64,000 nucleotides of DNA, taken from Nymphaea colorata (taxonomy: Eukaryota; Streptophyta; Magnoliopsida; Nymphaeales; Nymphaeaceae). Shown here piece after piece: positions 11,250-21,962 of this stretch (the first letter of the stretch is position 1; each line of letters begins with the position of its first letter). Location: assembly GCF_008831285.2 (NCBI RefSeq), contig NC_045140.1:11402505-11466504 (forward strand). The letters run 5' to 3'. The notes under the pieces are model-generated. The model saw only the letters and a program-made list of their open reading frames with translations. It did no database searches and was not told the DNA's origin. Both the position numbers and the translations under genes were made by a program.

Positions 11250-13100
11250 TTTCAAATCCAACTCTACAAGCAAACTAGCATCTTAACAGTTTGAGGAGTG
11301 CTTGAACATCTAAAATCATTTACAACTCTTCCTGTTGTGCTGAATGCAGATTTTGATGTAACTATAGATAATGAAATTGTTGATAGATCTTGCACCCTCC
11401 TTGACAAAATTTAGTAGTTGTCTTCATTTTTTCCACCATAATAGTATGTCAAATTCTTCACCACTCTAAACCTTACAGAGTTTATCATCCAAATAAACTT
11501 CTAAATCTGAGTGAAGCACTTGGGCAGAGAAAGAAATTATATAATACCTCTTGAAATCATTATCTTCTTGAGATACATGATTACTAGTACTAGCACTTGC
11601 AATTTAAGATCGTCTTTGACTTGTAGAATGCACATTTTCATACTCAGCATACAATTCATGAAGACTGCTTTCAATTATGTTAAATTGGTCTCTTTCATCA
11701 TCATCATCCAACTTATCAAGCAAATGTCTCACATATACCAAGTTATACCTTGGGTCTAAAATGAGTGCAAGTGCAAGTATGACATTATAATCATTCCAGT
11801 ACTTCTCAAAATTTTCTTTCATTAAAGACTTGATATATTCATTCAAAGAAAAACGATTGCTGGTTTAAATGTGCATAAATCTTATATACTTGATAAAAAA
11901 CAAATTGGCTGTCACATTCTTAGTGGAAGGGAAAACAATAGTTGCATCATAAAATATGTTCAAAAAATGACAAAGAGAACTAACACAATTTCATTCAGCT
12001 ATAGAAGATAAATCTATATAATTAGCATCAATCACAGCTAATACTTCAAATGCTTCTCTGTAATATAATGCATGGTTCAACATTAAAAAAGTAGAATTCC
12101 AACAAGTAGGCACATCATATGATAATCTTTTTAGTTGACTCAATCCCAGTTGTCCAGCACAATCCATGAATCTATGTAATTCTTTTGACAATCCTTTCAC
12201 AAACATTACGCTCTCTCAAACTTTAAAAATTGCTTCAGCATGTCTTGCATACATTCTTGGACAATCAAGTTCAAGATATGTGCACTGCAATGAACTTGAA
12301 AATACTTTCCACTGCATGGAAAAATACCTGTGCCTCCCAAGGATCTTTTTAACATTGAAATTGCACCATCATTTGTAGTACAATTATCTACTGTTATAAA
12401 AAACAACTTCGGTTGGATGTCCCATGAAAATTTGCATTCTAAAAGTGCCCCATACAAACTAGTTGCAGTGTGAGGTGGTGGCACATGTATAAAATTAAAA
12501 AGATGAGAATGCCACTTCCAATTTTTGTCAATATACTCTCTTGTAATACATAGATATCCCAATGTTTGCATTGAAGTCCACATATCACATGTTAATGAAA
12601 CTCGAGAAAAATAGTCTTTTATAAATTCTTTGAATCACTGCTTTTCTATCTTATACATTGACACAATCTCTCTCTTAAGTGTTCTTAAGAAAGGAAGAAA
12701 TCTTGGATTGCAAGATTGATAAGATTTGTTGGCATATTTCACTTCTACCATTCAAAAAGAATGGTCATGCAGTACTACTGCCTTGGCTATTAGTTTTCGG
12801 CTATGATCCATATCAAGTTTGAATGTAGAAAGTGTTGTGTCTTCTTCACCACCCCCAAATGATAACATCAGTTATTTTTTTCACACTTTTTTTTTTACAT
12901 GCAATCCTATGTCAATTTAAGTGACTAGTACCATCTTTGATTTTTCCATTAAGCCTTTCACCACAATGAATGCATTTAGCTCTCACTTCTCCTTTGTACT
13001 TAACCAGCTTAAAATCAACCCATGCATCTGCAGTTTTTTTTCATTTAGAAGAAATTTCCACCTCAACCTCAGCATCATCCAAAGCTAGACCATGTTCGTT
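11250..13100 (-). pseudogene. hAT transposase, BED zinc finger / RICESLEEPER type, degenerate
   Basis: Reading the minus strand from high to low coordinates gives the full domain order. A BED finger lies at about 12960-13030 (KCIHCGERLNGKI..GTSHLN*H, with a stop in the helix). The catalytic core follows (MWTSMQTLGYLCITREYID, VDNCTTNDGAISMLKR and CSAHILNLIVQ at 12206-12583, then YDVPTCWNSTFLMLNHAL at 11991-12206). The YW..YNVILALALILDPRYN segment is at 11604-11846. A frameshifted C-terminal dimerisation domain at 11250-11510 still shows EEFDILLWW and TSKSAFSTTGRVVNDFRC. Such enzymes cut and paste hAT elements. Stops and shifts between and within the segments mean no active enzyme can be made. 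Confidence 0.88.
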
Positions 13101-13275
13101 GCCATTAAAAGCCATATTTCAATGTTGTAATAAAAAATTCTGCCTACATTATAGAAAAAAACATAAACGTGCAACATGATAAGCATATTCATCAATTTCA
13201 ATTTAGCGACACTAGATAAAAATATAAATACCTAAGGTCATGCTGCATATAACAGAATTATTAAAAGAATAAAAG

Positions 13276-13278
<3 letters not shown>

Positions 13279-13324
<46 letters not shown>
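13279..13324. repeat. AT microsatellite
   Basis: About 45 bp of TA repeats inside the hAT, between the transposase start and the captured exon. Confidence 0.95.
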
Positions 13325-13326
<2 letters not shown>

Positions 13327-13398
13327 GAATAAGAATATGCTACCAATTAAAAAGACTGTTCTTAATAGTGTTAGTCGAATAGTTTAAGAAAAGCTTAC

Positions 13399-13502
13399 CG
13401 GGCACTAGCAACATGATTCCCGAGAAAGAAACATAAGCCAATATTAGCAGCAACCTCTGGCCCAAGCACTCGACCAATGGGGTGATATGACTGTCCACAA
13501 CC
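13399..13502 (-). pseudogene. Captured exon of a cation-chloride cotransporter (CCC1-like) inside hAT
   Basis: On the minus strand a 104-bp open segment is flanked by an acceptor (TTAATGCAG) and a donor (GTAAGC). It translates to a stretch including HPIGRVLGPEVAANIGLCFF and LGNHVASA. Plant CCC1 proteins, which cotransport Na/K and Cl in endomembranes, have IGRALGPEVG.SIGLCFFLGNAVAGA in an early membrane helix, so the match is specific. Only this exon was found; neighbouring CCC exons are missing from 13503-14860. Its place between the transposase and the hAT terminus suggests it was picked up by the transposon. An alternative is that the hAT core inserted into an already present gene fragment, but the borders argue against that. 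Confidence 0.65.
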
Positions 13503-14944
13503 CTGCATTAATACGAGGAACTGAAACTTAGAACAGAAACCATGGTGACAAAGGTGTCAACAGCTGTATAAAGCATAGTATTGCAAAAGGCAGAGTGGGA
13601 AGTTTAACTTTCTGCAGACCATGTTAAGATGCAGTGTTTATCTATCAGTTCCTCTAAACTAGCAAAAGGAGCCTCATTGGGTGTGTCCAATCTTTTTCTT
13701 TCAACTAATTAGTTCTTTCATAAGCAAAAGGAGTCTGTTTGATTATGTCAGATCTGAATTTGATCTGAGATCTTTAGATTTGAGGTCAGGCCTTCGCCCA
13801 TCTGATCTCAAATAAAAGACTTGTTAATGTGAAACTGGATCCAGTTAAATTAGGCTACGTTCAGATCTTAATTCTTTGCATGATAAACTTGGATACTGGT
13901 TTACTGTCTCATGATTAGCACTTCCATGTTCATTAATTGAATCTAATATCCCTGCCTCCCAAATGCAGCTTAGAAGTGTGTAAATAGCAGTAAGTCGGCC
14001 AAGATTAAGCACATTATTTTGACATTAGTTGCATGCAGAACCAAAATAAGGCTGCTAAGTGCAGCTTCTTTTCTTGACCCTTACTATTAAGACCATTGTG
14101 TTCTTCTTGTTATAAGAAATATGCATTTACATCACAAGGTCCAAGATTTGAAACAAAAAAACGGGACAACATGTGAGCCTTGCACAGTTTGAAGAACAAA
14201 TTTCTGTGTTTTTTAAGCAAAAAAAGAAAATGATTAAAACTATGATTGTTCGAAGCGCCAAAAACATTAAACCAAATAACCATGCTTCAAAATGGCGCCT
14301 TAACTTTAAATAGCATACTTTCTTACCATGAAGCACAATGATACTTGTACAAGTGTCTGTCAACGTTGATATTTGGGGTTGTAAGGACCTAGGAAGAAAC
14401 TAACAGACACTGTTAAATAACATGACACGAATGGTAGAGCTCGAGGACTGGGAATGAGGGTGTGTGGTATATTACACACAGAAATAGTAGCAATTAATAA
14501 AAAAGCTATCTTGCTGATCTTAGCAACGTATTTGCATATAAATAGGATATGGTTAACGAAACATGCATTCTCAGTTAAAACAAGTTTCATTGGCTAGCAT
14601 CAATGACCTCAATAGATGGGCTTCACATCAGAATGGGGATTCACCGTCTCACTGATGCTTGTTCAGTTAAGCAGCTTGGTTGTGACATTTGTTAGAGACG
14701 CAAATCACGAGTCCTACTACAGAACCAAAATGGTTGAGGAGGGCGACCACTGACCGAATCTCTATCAGACTATCACCATTCTGGTCGCCGCCTCACTAGT
14801 GTGGACCGTGTGGTGCTGAGGCAGAGGAGAAATGTACTGAGAGAAACAGAATGAGTATTAGGCCGGGCCAAGCCTGCGAAAACTTGGGCCCAAGGGTCTT
14901 ATTGAAGGCCCCCGAGCCCCGCTCATGACGAGCGGGGCCCCAGA

Positions 14945-14952
14945 TTGAAATT
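14945..14952. repeat. hAT target-site duplication, right copy
   Basis: Second TTGAAATT, identical to 9968-9975. Confidence 0.85.
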
Positions 14953-15060
14953 GACATTCATTTTGTTTGTGTTCAAGAAAACTTCGTTTGGATCTCTTTT
15001 CGTATCGACTACTGGTTCAAAAGATTTGGACACAATATAAGAAGTTAGATCTATATGTCT
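14945..15060 (+). pseudogene. Ty1/copia RNase H remnant, part 2
   Basis: After the hAT the plus strand resumes with IEIDIHFV, then in a shifted frame LFVSTT.SKDLD, matching the end of copia RNase H (KHIEIDYHFVRE...FVSTTDQ.AD). It continues the fragment that ends at 9975. Confidence 0.75.
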
Positions 15061-15169
15061 TACCTGTTTGAAATTCAAAACGGAAATATTTTTCTTTCAT
15101 GGGTTTAGTTAGACCAGTATGTTAAGAAAAGCATGACTACAAAATTAATCTACAAGAAGGCGCTTCATT

Positions 15170-15500
15170 AAACCTTTGCCAGTGCATACAAAATGAGCCA
15201 AATGTATATCAGAGGGCAGCCCTCCTTTGGATGTTCAACATATTTAAAATCTACTTCGGTTTGCTGAAATTGACCTTTAGAATTTACAAAATTATGAGCA
15301 GCCACTTCTCCCGCCTAAAATTTATAAATAATATCTATATGCCTCCTTTGAATTTTTTTTTTGTAGCTCCACCACTTATCAAAATTAACTAAGGTTTCAA
15401 TTTTCTAGAATTCCTAATCATTTCCGTTTGTTCTAGAGATTTGCTAAAAACCTGAATGGCATTACTGGCACTAGTTTCTATGGTAAACTGATAGTTCATT
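15170..15500 (-). pseudogene. Possible RNase H-like (RVT_3/LINE-type) remnant
   Basis: On the minus strand, in broken frames, NYQFTIETSASNAIQVFSKS and RHIDIIYKF*AGEVAAHNFV resemble the plant RNase H-like domain found at the end of some LINEs and in RVT_3 proteins. The order is right and the spacing is plausible, but the similarity is weak. Confidence 0.35.
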
Positions 15501-16228
15501 TCCACAAAATGCAGCAATTCTGCTCATATAAGTCGGTCACTTTGGTGCATGCATGGGATCTTTTATGGACAAAGTGCAACGCAGCGCAGATGCAAAGCAT
15601 GTAGACCTATCTCATACCAAACCGAGGAATGACTTTGCAGTTGATTTAAGATTCTCAAACAGAGCTTTGTTATCATCTTGTGTCATCTTTCATAAACCAT
15701 TTTTTATGTCGCTCAAGTATGTAAGTCTTAAATGCTGTTTTGCCTCCAATAAGAAAATGAAAATGGTTACAATGAGACATTAATGTATGAACAAGAAATC
15801 TGCATGGGTGTGTATAGGCAATTGTTCACACAACCTAGCTTGGCAACTGCTCTTCCTAGCTGACTCCTCATACAACAACTATTATATATCAATTCTGCAA
15901 TGTTTACCAGCTCTTGCATCGTTTTGATGCGGGTTAGGGTTCCAGGCAGGCTCATACAATATATTTTTCTGGGTCAGACTGTAGGAGTGCAGCAGCATAG
16001 ACACATGCATGCAGTATGTAGCTAAGAAGCTTGATTCTTCAAGAACGGCACGGCCTATGAGGACAGGGATGATCGTTCCCCTTACCACACTGTAGTGCAT
16101 TAATAACAAGGAACAACCATATGTTCCTTGATGAAGAACAACCAGACACCAAAACAGTACATTGGATAGAATGTCCTATTCACATCAAATTTCATATATT
16201 TTTTTGGCACCACGTTGTAATAAGTTAA

Positions 16229-16250
16229 AGAGAGAGAGAGAGAGAGAGAG
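16229..16250. repeat. GA microsatellite
   Basis: Eleven AG units in a row. Confidence 0.9.
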
Positions 16251-17069
16251 TAAAAAGATTAAAAAAAAAATCATATGTTTCTGTTTCAACAATTGAACTT
16301 TAGGAGGAGCCGTTCACTAAAAATGGAGAGAAAAAGATAGAATAGAAGAAACAAAGATGAGCTTAGCTTTTATAGGGTTTGCTTAAGGGGGCCATCATAT
16401 GTTCCAACCTAATATTGCATATGATGAGTGTTGGGACCTATAAATTGGAAATTAAGTACCCCCTTTATTTTCCCTAAGCCCAGTCTTAAGCCGAACAACT
16501 ATAGAGAATTTATTCATTTATTAATACATTAAAATTTTCTAATAACCCACATAAAGAATGAGGTAGCCTCTCATTCTTTTTGTATGTGTGGCTATGGCTT
16601 ATGTTCATAACCCAACATGTTCGACATTAATGCATCAGACCTGTCCAACTTTGTAAAGGAGATTCAATTCAAGAAGCCCTTTATTATAAGGACAAAATGG
16701 GGACGACCAAAAGAGTTTTTTTTTTTTCAAAAAAAGTCAAAATTACCCTTGTCAAAGGAAAAATAACCAGAAATAAAAGGAAAAATGCCCCTGAAGGATC
16801 GAATTCAATCCTTTAACCAACATATTGACTTCATACTATCAACTTTGAGACTTTTTGAAAGATTCTCTTAAACTGGTTATGCGCATACCATGTGCACAAA
16901 AAAATTGTGCACAGGGGTGTGTAATGATTAAAATTAAAAAAATAGAACTAAGGACTAAAAGGAGTTGTGAAAAAGTTAAAAGCTTAAAATGTACATTTCT
17001 TCATAAAAAATTTCTAGATACCCCAATCCTCTTCTTTTTTCTTTCAATGTATATCTATTACATGCATGA

Positions 17070-17159
17070 GGTGGTGCATGCATCTCGATCTCAATATTCT
17101 CTGTACTTTTGAGTAGACCGTGTATTATGGCCCTAGTGCATGGATGCAAATGCACCACC
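17070..17159. repeat. Imperfect inverted repeat, hairpin-forming
   Basis: GGTGGTGCATGCATC at 17070-17084 and GATGCAAATGCACCACC at 17143-17159 are near-perfect reverse complements about 58 bp apart. It could be a small folded element; no flanking duplication was identified. Confidence 0.5.
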
Positions 17160-17539
17160 CAGGCATTTTTGTAATTTCTGAAAAAGAAATGGTTATTTCA
17201 AGGATTCAATTTTTCTCTTTCTTACTTTGTCCTTATATTGCGGACGACCTTTCATTTTACATACCAAGGCCATCCTGGTCATTTGATGCCCCCATGCACG
17301 TAATGTTATTGCCAGCATCAACTTTGGAAAATCACAATGGAATAGTAATTGGATATTGTAGGAAGAGATGATCAATTTTCTCTTCTTTTGCAAAACAGGA
17401 ACGATGCATGATAGTCATTTGAAAGCTCATCTGCATTAGCTTTTCTTTTTTAATTAAAAATCAGTAATTTGGCAGATTCTAATATTGGTAGGAATTTGGA
17501 TAACTTTAAGGTTTGAGAGAATAGGAAGGGCAGATTTTG

Positions 17540-17795
17540 TCGTTCGATGCGAGCAGCCATAGGCATCGGTGAAATCATTATTTTTACCAACGGCCACTTC
17601 CCGGCCTTACAAATCAACTTTCACTGACATGTAGTCTAGACACATCAGTGCAAGCCAATGTTTATCAACGCCGTTCTTCGAACGTCGGTGGAAGTCCAAT
17701 CTTCACCGACAATCAAGTTTCGTCTTGGTAAAAAGAGACTTTCACACCGACGGCCTCCAATCCACGTTCGTGATTTCCATGCTTTTTTTGTAGTG
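17540..17795. mobile_element. CACTA (En/Spm-type) terminus, apparently solo
   Basis: The sequence ends CTTTTTTTGTAGTG, the reverse complement of CACTACAAAAAAAG, a typical CACTA terminus. Just inside are at least four copies of a CACCGAC/GTCGGTG-type motif in both orientations (near 17562, 17684, 17704 and 17743), as expected for subterminal transposase-binding repeats. I did not find an opposite CACTACAAAA end in the preceding 2 kb, so the element is truncated or its other end has diverged. Confidence 0.5.
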
Positions 17796-17886
17796 TTCCA
17801 GTGTCAATGATGTATTAATCCAGAGAAAAATCTTAAGATCTGATATAGAGAAGACCCAAACCAGTTTCATATTGGAGTCAAGAGCG

Positions 17887-17914
<28 letters not shown>
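17887..17914. repeat. AT microsatellite
   Basis: Fourteen AT units. Confidence 0.9.
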
Positions 17915-17917
<3 letters not shown>

Positions 17918-18536
17918 TTAGAATTTCATAATGATGTTAATTTTTTTGTTACCTTTGGTTTTGGATGCTAGTTCCAGTTCAGTGTAAGGATCCGTGCAAT
18001 ATGATATTGATCTATTCTGTCGGAACCAGGACTATCTAGATCCAACTTAGCCAGAAGCTAAATCAGGACTATGAAGGCCATGAGGAGAAAGCTAACCTAA
18101 ATAAACATATGTCCAGCAAACACTACATGGGCATAGAACCCCAAACTTTTATTCCAAAAAATATATGTACAAAACAAAATGAGGCATTACATATAAGTTA
18201 GAAGTGCAGCCAAGTTCCCCAAAAAACACAACTCCCTCACAAAAAGTGATATTGTAATGAGACTAGTCAGCAAAATGAACATGTGAAGTGTCTGCCTGAT
18301 TAGCTCTAAGGTAAAAAAACCTGAACCATAAGGCATACGCAGTTAGCTATTGACAAAAAAGTGATCACAACATGTGCTTATTTTACGCCATTCTGTTGTA
18401 AGCTCTGATATCGGAGTAATAGACAACAAGTGACAAAATTCGGTCACTAATCTATTAGGGTAAAAAAAGAGAAAAAAAAAACAGAAACACGTGATGAATT
18501 TAACATTGTTCTACCATAGGTCTATGTTCACAATTA

Positions 18537-18720
18537 AGCCTGGGCAACGGGCCGGGCCACCGCCGGGTACCCGGTACCGACCCGTTACGGGCCTGGGCCC
18601 GGGCCTTGAAATAATGATTTCCGGGCTGAGGTTAACGGGCTCAGCCCGGCCCGGTAATTAACGGGTCGGGCTCGGGCCTGCCGTTGTGATCGTCGGCGGC
18701 CCGAGAAGCCCGACATCATT
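18537..18720. mobile_element. GC-rich hAT-like terminal fragment
   Basis: It starts AAGCCTGGGCAACGGGCCGGG, close to the left end of the hAT at 9976 (AGGGCTGGGCAACAGGCCAGG). It continues as alternating GGGCC/CCCGG blocks that can fold. The composition stands out sharply from the AT-rich surroundings. No transposase follows, so this is probably a non-autonomous or partial element. Confidence 0.5.
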
Positions 18721-19710
18721 ATTTTTTTTTTTTTTCAAAAAACTGAATGTTGAGGTAGCCGAGCGACGCGCATTGCCCGAGGTCTACCAGAGCATGACCA
18801 TTCCTGGTTTTTGGCAATTAAAGTTCAAATTTTGCTGTCTTATGGTTTTGCTGCTCAGCATGATATTCAGTACAAGTTGAATCATGTTTAAATCATTTAT
18901 CTGGCTCATTCTGTTAAAAATTGTGTACATCTGGGAACAATATGTCACAATGGCTTATATCATTATTATATGGGGATCAATTAGTTAGTTTTTCTGGTCA
19001 AGGAATAGATACCTGAATGCAAGTTCCTAAGGAAGGTGGTATAGGCATTGGGTCCCGCTTTTCAAGTTATTACTAATATTAATTTTCTCTGCATGCATGT
19101 CTTTTATGTGCAGATGTGCATGAGCACTGTGAATGCATACGTGCATGGTCCCTATTCGAGACACTGTGTGAAGCGTTCGACATGTTGAGTTTTGGAAATA
19201 AATACATCTACATGTTAGACATTGTATTAGTATATATGAGTGTACTAATGATTCTACTGAGAGGTATATCTGTAGCTTTAGTTGTTTAATGGTAACTAAA
19301 GTCTGAAAAGGGTAAAAAGCCTTTTGTAGCTTTCAGGTCAATAGGTAACCTAGGGACCTAGACTTTGGTAGCTAAACAACTTTTCTCTTTCTGAGATTAA
19401 GAAGGTGCTTGCATCACTACAATCATTTTCATTCTTTAGGTATACATCCTTTGGAAACTCTGAACTTACTCTTTTATGATATTGAAGAACTGCTTGCATC
19501 GATAAAATCTCACACGCTAGTTGAACTTTTGATACTACTTTTGTCTGTGACCTTCATGCTTAATCACTCTATGGTTTCAAACCTGATTTTAGAGTGGTGC
19601 TTTTTGTTAACAAGTGGTTGTGTGATTTGTACAGTTAGCAAGGTGGGGTTTGCGCCTGAACCTATGTTTTTTCTTTTTCATTTACTTTATCATATCATCT
19701 TATGTGGCAG
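18721..19710. other. No recognised gene, presumed PPR pseudogene intron or flank
   Basis: I found no upstream PPR motifs here. The stretch is AT-rich and has only short open frames. Confidence 0.4.
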
Positions 19711-19792
19711 ATATGTATACACAAAACTCTTGGCAATCCTTGGAAAAGCAAGGCGACCTGTAGAAGCTTTGAACATTTTTAAAGCAATGCAG
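19711..19792 (+). pseudogene. DG1-like PPR pseudogene, exon upstream of copia insertion
   Basis: An 82-bp exon with acceptor TATGTGGCAG and donor GTACTG. It translates to YVYTKLLAILGKARRP then VEALNIFKAMQ, a PPR-type helical hairpin. The following exon, now at 25474, continues EDYHIYPDMAAYHSISVTL. Together they match the P-class PPR protein DG1 (Delayed Greening 1, organellar RNA maturation), recalled from memory. Upstream exons are not seen. Confidence 0.7.
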
Positions 19793-19802
19793 GTACTGTG
19801 TT

Positions 19803-19883
19803 CTTTCTATTACTTTCAGGTCATGACTGTTTCTTTATCATCATACACTAATGGAGTTTTTTTAGTTTTCATAAATCTTACAG
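19803..19883 (+). repeat. Intron flank, 5' copy (repeated at 25395-25473)
   Basis: About 80 bp ending in CATAAATCTTACAG, immediately before the LTR. The same sequence follows the 3' LTR, with about four differences, ending in the same CTTACAG before the exon. Both copies hold an intact splice acceptor. Confidence 0.85.
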
Positions 19884-20121
19884 TGTTGAAATAAGAATGT
19901 TTATGTTTCTAGGTGGTTCTTTGTAATATTAAAGAGTTATAAGATCTCTTTAATATTTTCTTTATTTTAAATTGATGTAATCTGTAAATCTTATTTCTAC
20001 CCTAATCTCTATTATCTCTTTATAATAGAGATTAGGGTTAGTGAATTGGAAGGGTTCTTTTCTTCTCAACTCTCACGTCTTCAGCCCTCTCTCTCTCTCT
20101 CCACGTTTCAAGGCTGCAACA
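19884..20121 (+). repeat. copia 1, 5' LTR (238 bp)
   Basis: Starts TGTTGAAA and ends GCAACA just before the primer-binding site. It differs from the 3' LTR by a few substitutions and a 9-bp ATTATCTCT insertion. Confidence 0.88.
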
Positions 20122-20133
20122 TGGTATCAGAGC
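20122..20133 (+). promoter_or_regulatory. copia 1 primer-binding site
   Basis: TGGTATCAGAGC is complementary to the 3' end of initiator methionine tRNA, the usual minus-strand primer of plant copia elements. Confidence 0.9.
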
Positions 20134-21022
20134 GGGATGTGACTGGCGATGCAACTTGAACAGATGGCGATAGGCTGCAGACGTCCGTGAATCTGGCAAC
20201 GTGACGTGAACAGCCGGCGACCCTCCTTCTCCTTCTCAGGCTATCTCTTCCACCGTCTTGTTCTCCTTCCTCTTCTTCCGTCTCTTCCTTCTTCTCTTCT
20301 CATCTGTTCTAGTTGACTGATTTCCAGCAACAGAACTAGGTGGAGGAGTCTATTCTCGCTGGGAAGTATGCATGAATAGACTCCAGTCGTCTGGACTCTT
20401 ATAGGTTGATGTGGTCTATGATCAAGGCAGCCAAGTGGAGGACTGCTCTTTATGATTTTTTTGTGGCAGTTTACGTTGACTACATTTATCTGATGTCGTT
20501 ATCCATGATGTGTGAAAATTAATGTGTGGTACAGCTGCATTAGCTACATAAATAGACAAGTTGTTGGTTGGTTAAGACTGGATTTGCTTGTTTCCTGCTG
20601 AGATCGTGAGGAGGAGCTGCCCTGCCCTGTTCTGAAACAGCCTGTGACAGGCGACAGTCCAGCTCCTTGACTTGACAACGAGTGGACCTTAGGTTGGGCA
20701 TTTGCCCCCCATATTTTGGGCGTCAGTAGATAATCATCCTAACAAGCTTCAATCCAAAATTCAGCTCGATCCGAGCTCTGGATGAATTTTGGCGGATTGT
20801 AGAAGATTCAGCCCTGTTCTGCCTGCGATCAGTTTTTTTCAGATTGCTGTTTTTTGTTGGTCGTGGGTTGCTGTCAACAGTTGGACAGTGGTTTGCTTGC
20901 TCTTGTGCATCTAACGTGGCTGTGTGGGAAGTTTGGTCTTGCTGATCAGTCTCTTTTTCAATATATATATATATATAATTTCTCTTGCCTATGGTGGTTG
21001 ATCCCTTGTGGATAGATTTGCA
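20134..21022 (+). other. copia 1 leader, about 890 bp
   Basis: A long untranslated leader between PBS and gag. The tandem duplication begins inside it at 20736. An 11-bp deletion relative to the second copy lies at about 20823, between CTGCC direct repeats. I see no conserved coding sequence. Confidence 0.6.
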
Positions 21023-21911
21023 ATGGCTCAAAATCTTAGGACTGATTTTTCTCATGAGGTTAAACGTGGAGGAAACCCATTCTCTTATGGTTCTACGGTA
21101 AAGTTAGATGGATCTAACTATGAGATTTGGTCTCGTGTATTTATGATGTCAATGATTGGACATGAGAAGGAGCATGTTATAGAAGAAAATGAGCCTGTCG
21201 AAAAGAGTGGAAAATATGTTTCATGGAAGGGAGATAATAATATTGTCATGTCATGGATCATAAATAGTGTGCAACCACAAATCGCATCAACTATTGCATA
21301 CTATACCTCGGCCAAACAAATGTGGGATTTCTTGAAACAAACTTACTCAAATGACAAGAATGCTAGCAAGATATTGCAGGTGGAGGAGGAATTACTTAAT
21401 TTGCAACAGGGTGATCAAAGTCTTGCTCAGCACTTCGCTTCCCTCAAGTCCATCTATGAACGACTTAAAGCATTACGTCCCCCATGTTCAATGTGTCATA
21501 AAACTCATGGTGAAACAGTCTATGGTTACGAGGTTTTTACAGAGTCTCTCCCCTGAATATGCTGTAGCAAAGGCTCAGATGTTGACTGGAGCAGAAATCT
21601 CTGACCTAGCTGACACCTACAACAGACTCAGTCGTCTTGCTGTGACCCTTTCTCAGCCCTCTAGTGACTTACAGGCTTTGGCCTTGGTATCCTCAGGAGG
21701 TCGTGGACGCGGTTCATTCAGGGGGAGAGGCATTGGTCGTGGGTCAGGAGGAGGTAGGGGAAGATTTCAGGAAACCTATTGTGGTAAAATAGGACATTTA
21801 GAAGATAGATGTTGGGATAAACATGGTCGTCCTTCTGGTGCATCCCTAGGAAGAAATACTGCATCTAAGTAGGGCAAGAATTCATTACCATCTCCTATTG
21901 GGTCTGTTTAG
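21023..21911 (+). pseudogene. copia 1 gag (UBN2-type), frameshifted
   Basis: Starts MAQNLRTDFSHE. The capsid-like region includes KLDGSNYEIWS and MWDFLKQTYSNDKNASKILQ. A frameshift near 21530 moves the frame by one; the sequence then continues LQSLSPEYAVAKAQMLTGA and an RGRG-rich stretch. The zinc knuckle reads ETYCGKIGHLEDRC: the first cysteine is replaced by Glu, so zinc binding is doubtful. A TAG stop at about 21870 is CAG in the second copy; a further TAG at 21909 is shared. Confidence 0.88.
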
Positions 21912-21962
21912 GCAGCTTCATCAGTTGTAGATGGGTCTTTATCTCCTTCTCAGCCTGAGATA

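Larger units (their letters stand above)
9976..14944 (-). mobile_element. hAT DNA transposon (BED/RICESLEEPER-like), 4.97 kb, inactive
   Basis: The element is bounded by an 8-bp duplication, TTGAAATT. The left end reads AGGGCTGGGCAACAGGCC and the right end is a GC-rich GGGGCCCCAG-type sequence, so the inverted termini are imperfect. Inside, on the minus strand, is a degenerate hAT transposase with BED finger, core and dimerisation regions. Between the transposase and the right end lies a captured host exon. Removing the element joins two parts of a copia RNase H domain in frame (KHIEI then DIHF), an independent proof of the borders. Several stops and shifts make it non-autonomous. Confidence 0.88.
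15500..17540. other. No recognised gene
   Basis: Open frames up to 85 codons occur on both strands, but none shows a family motif. A GA microsatellite and an imperfect inverted repeat (listed separately) are the only structures seen. Confidence 0.5.
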
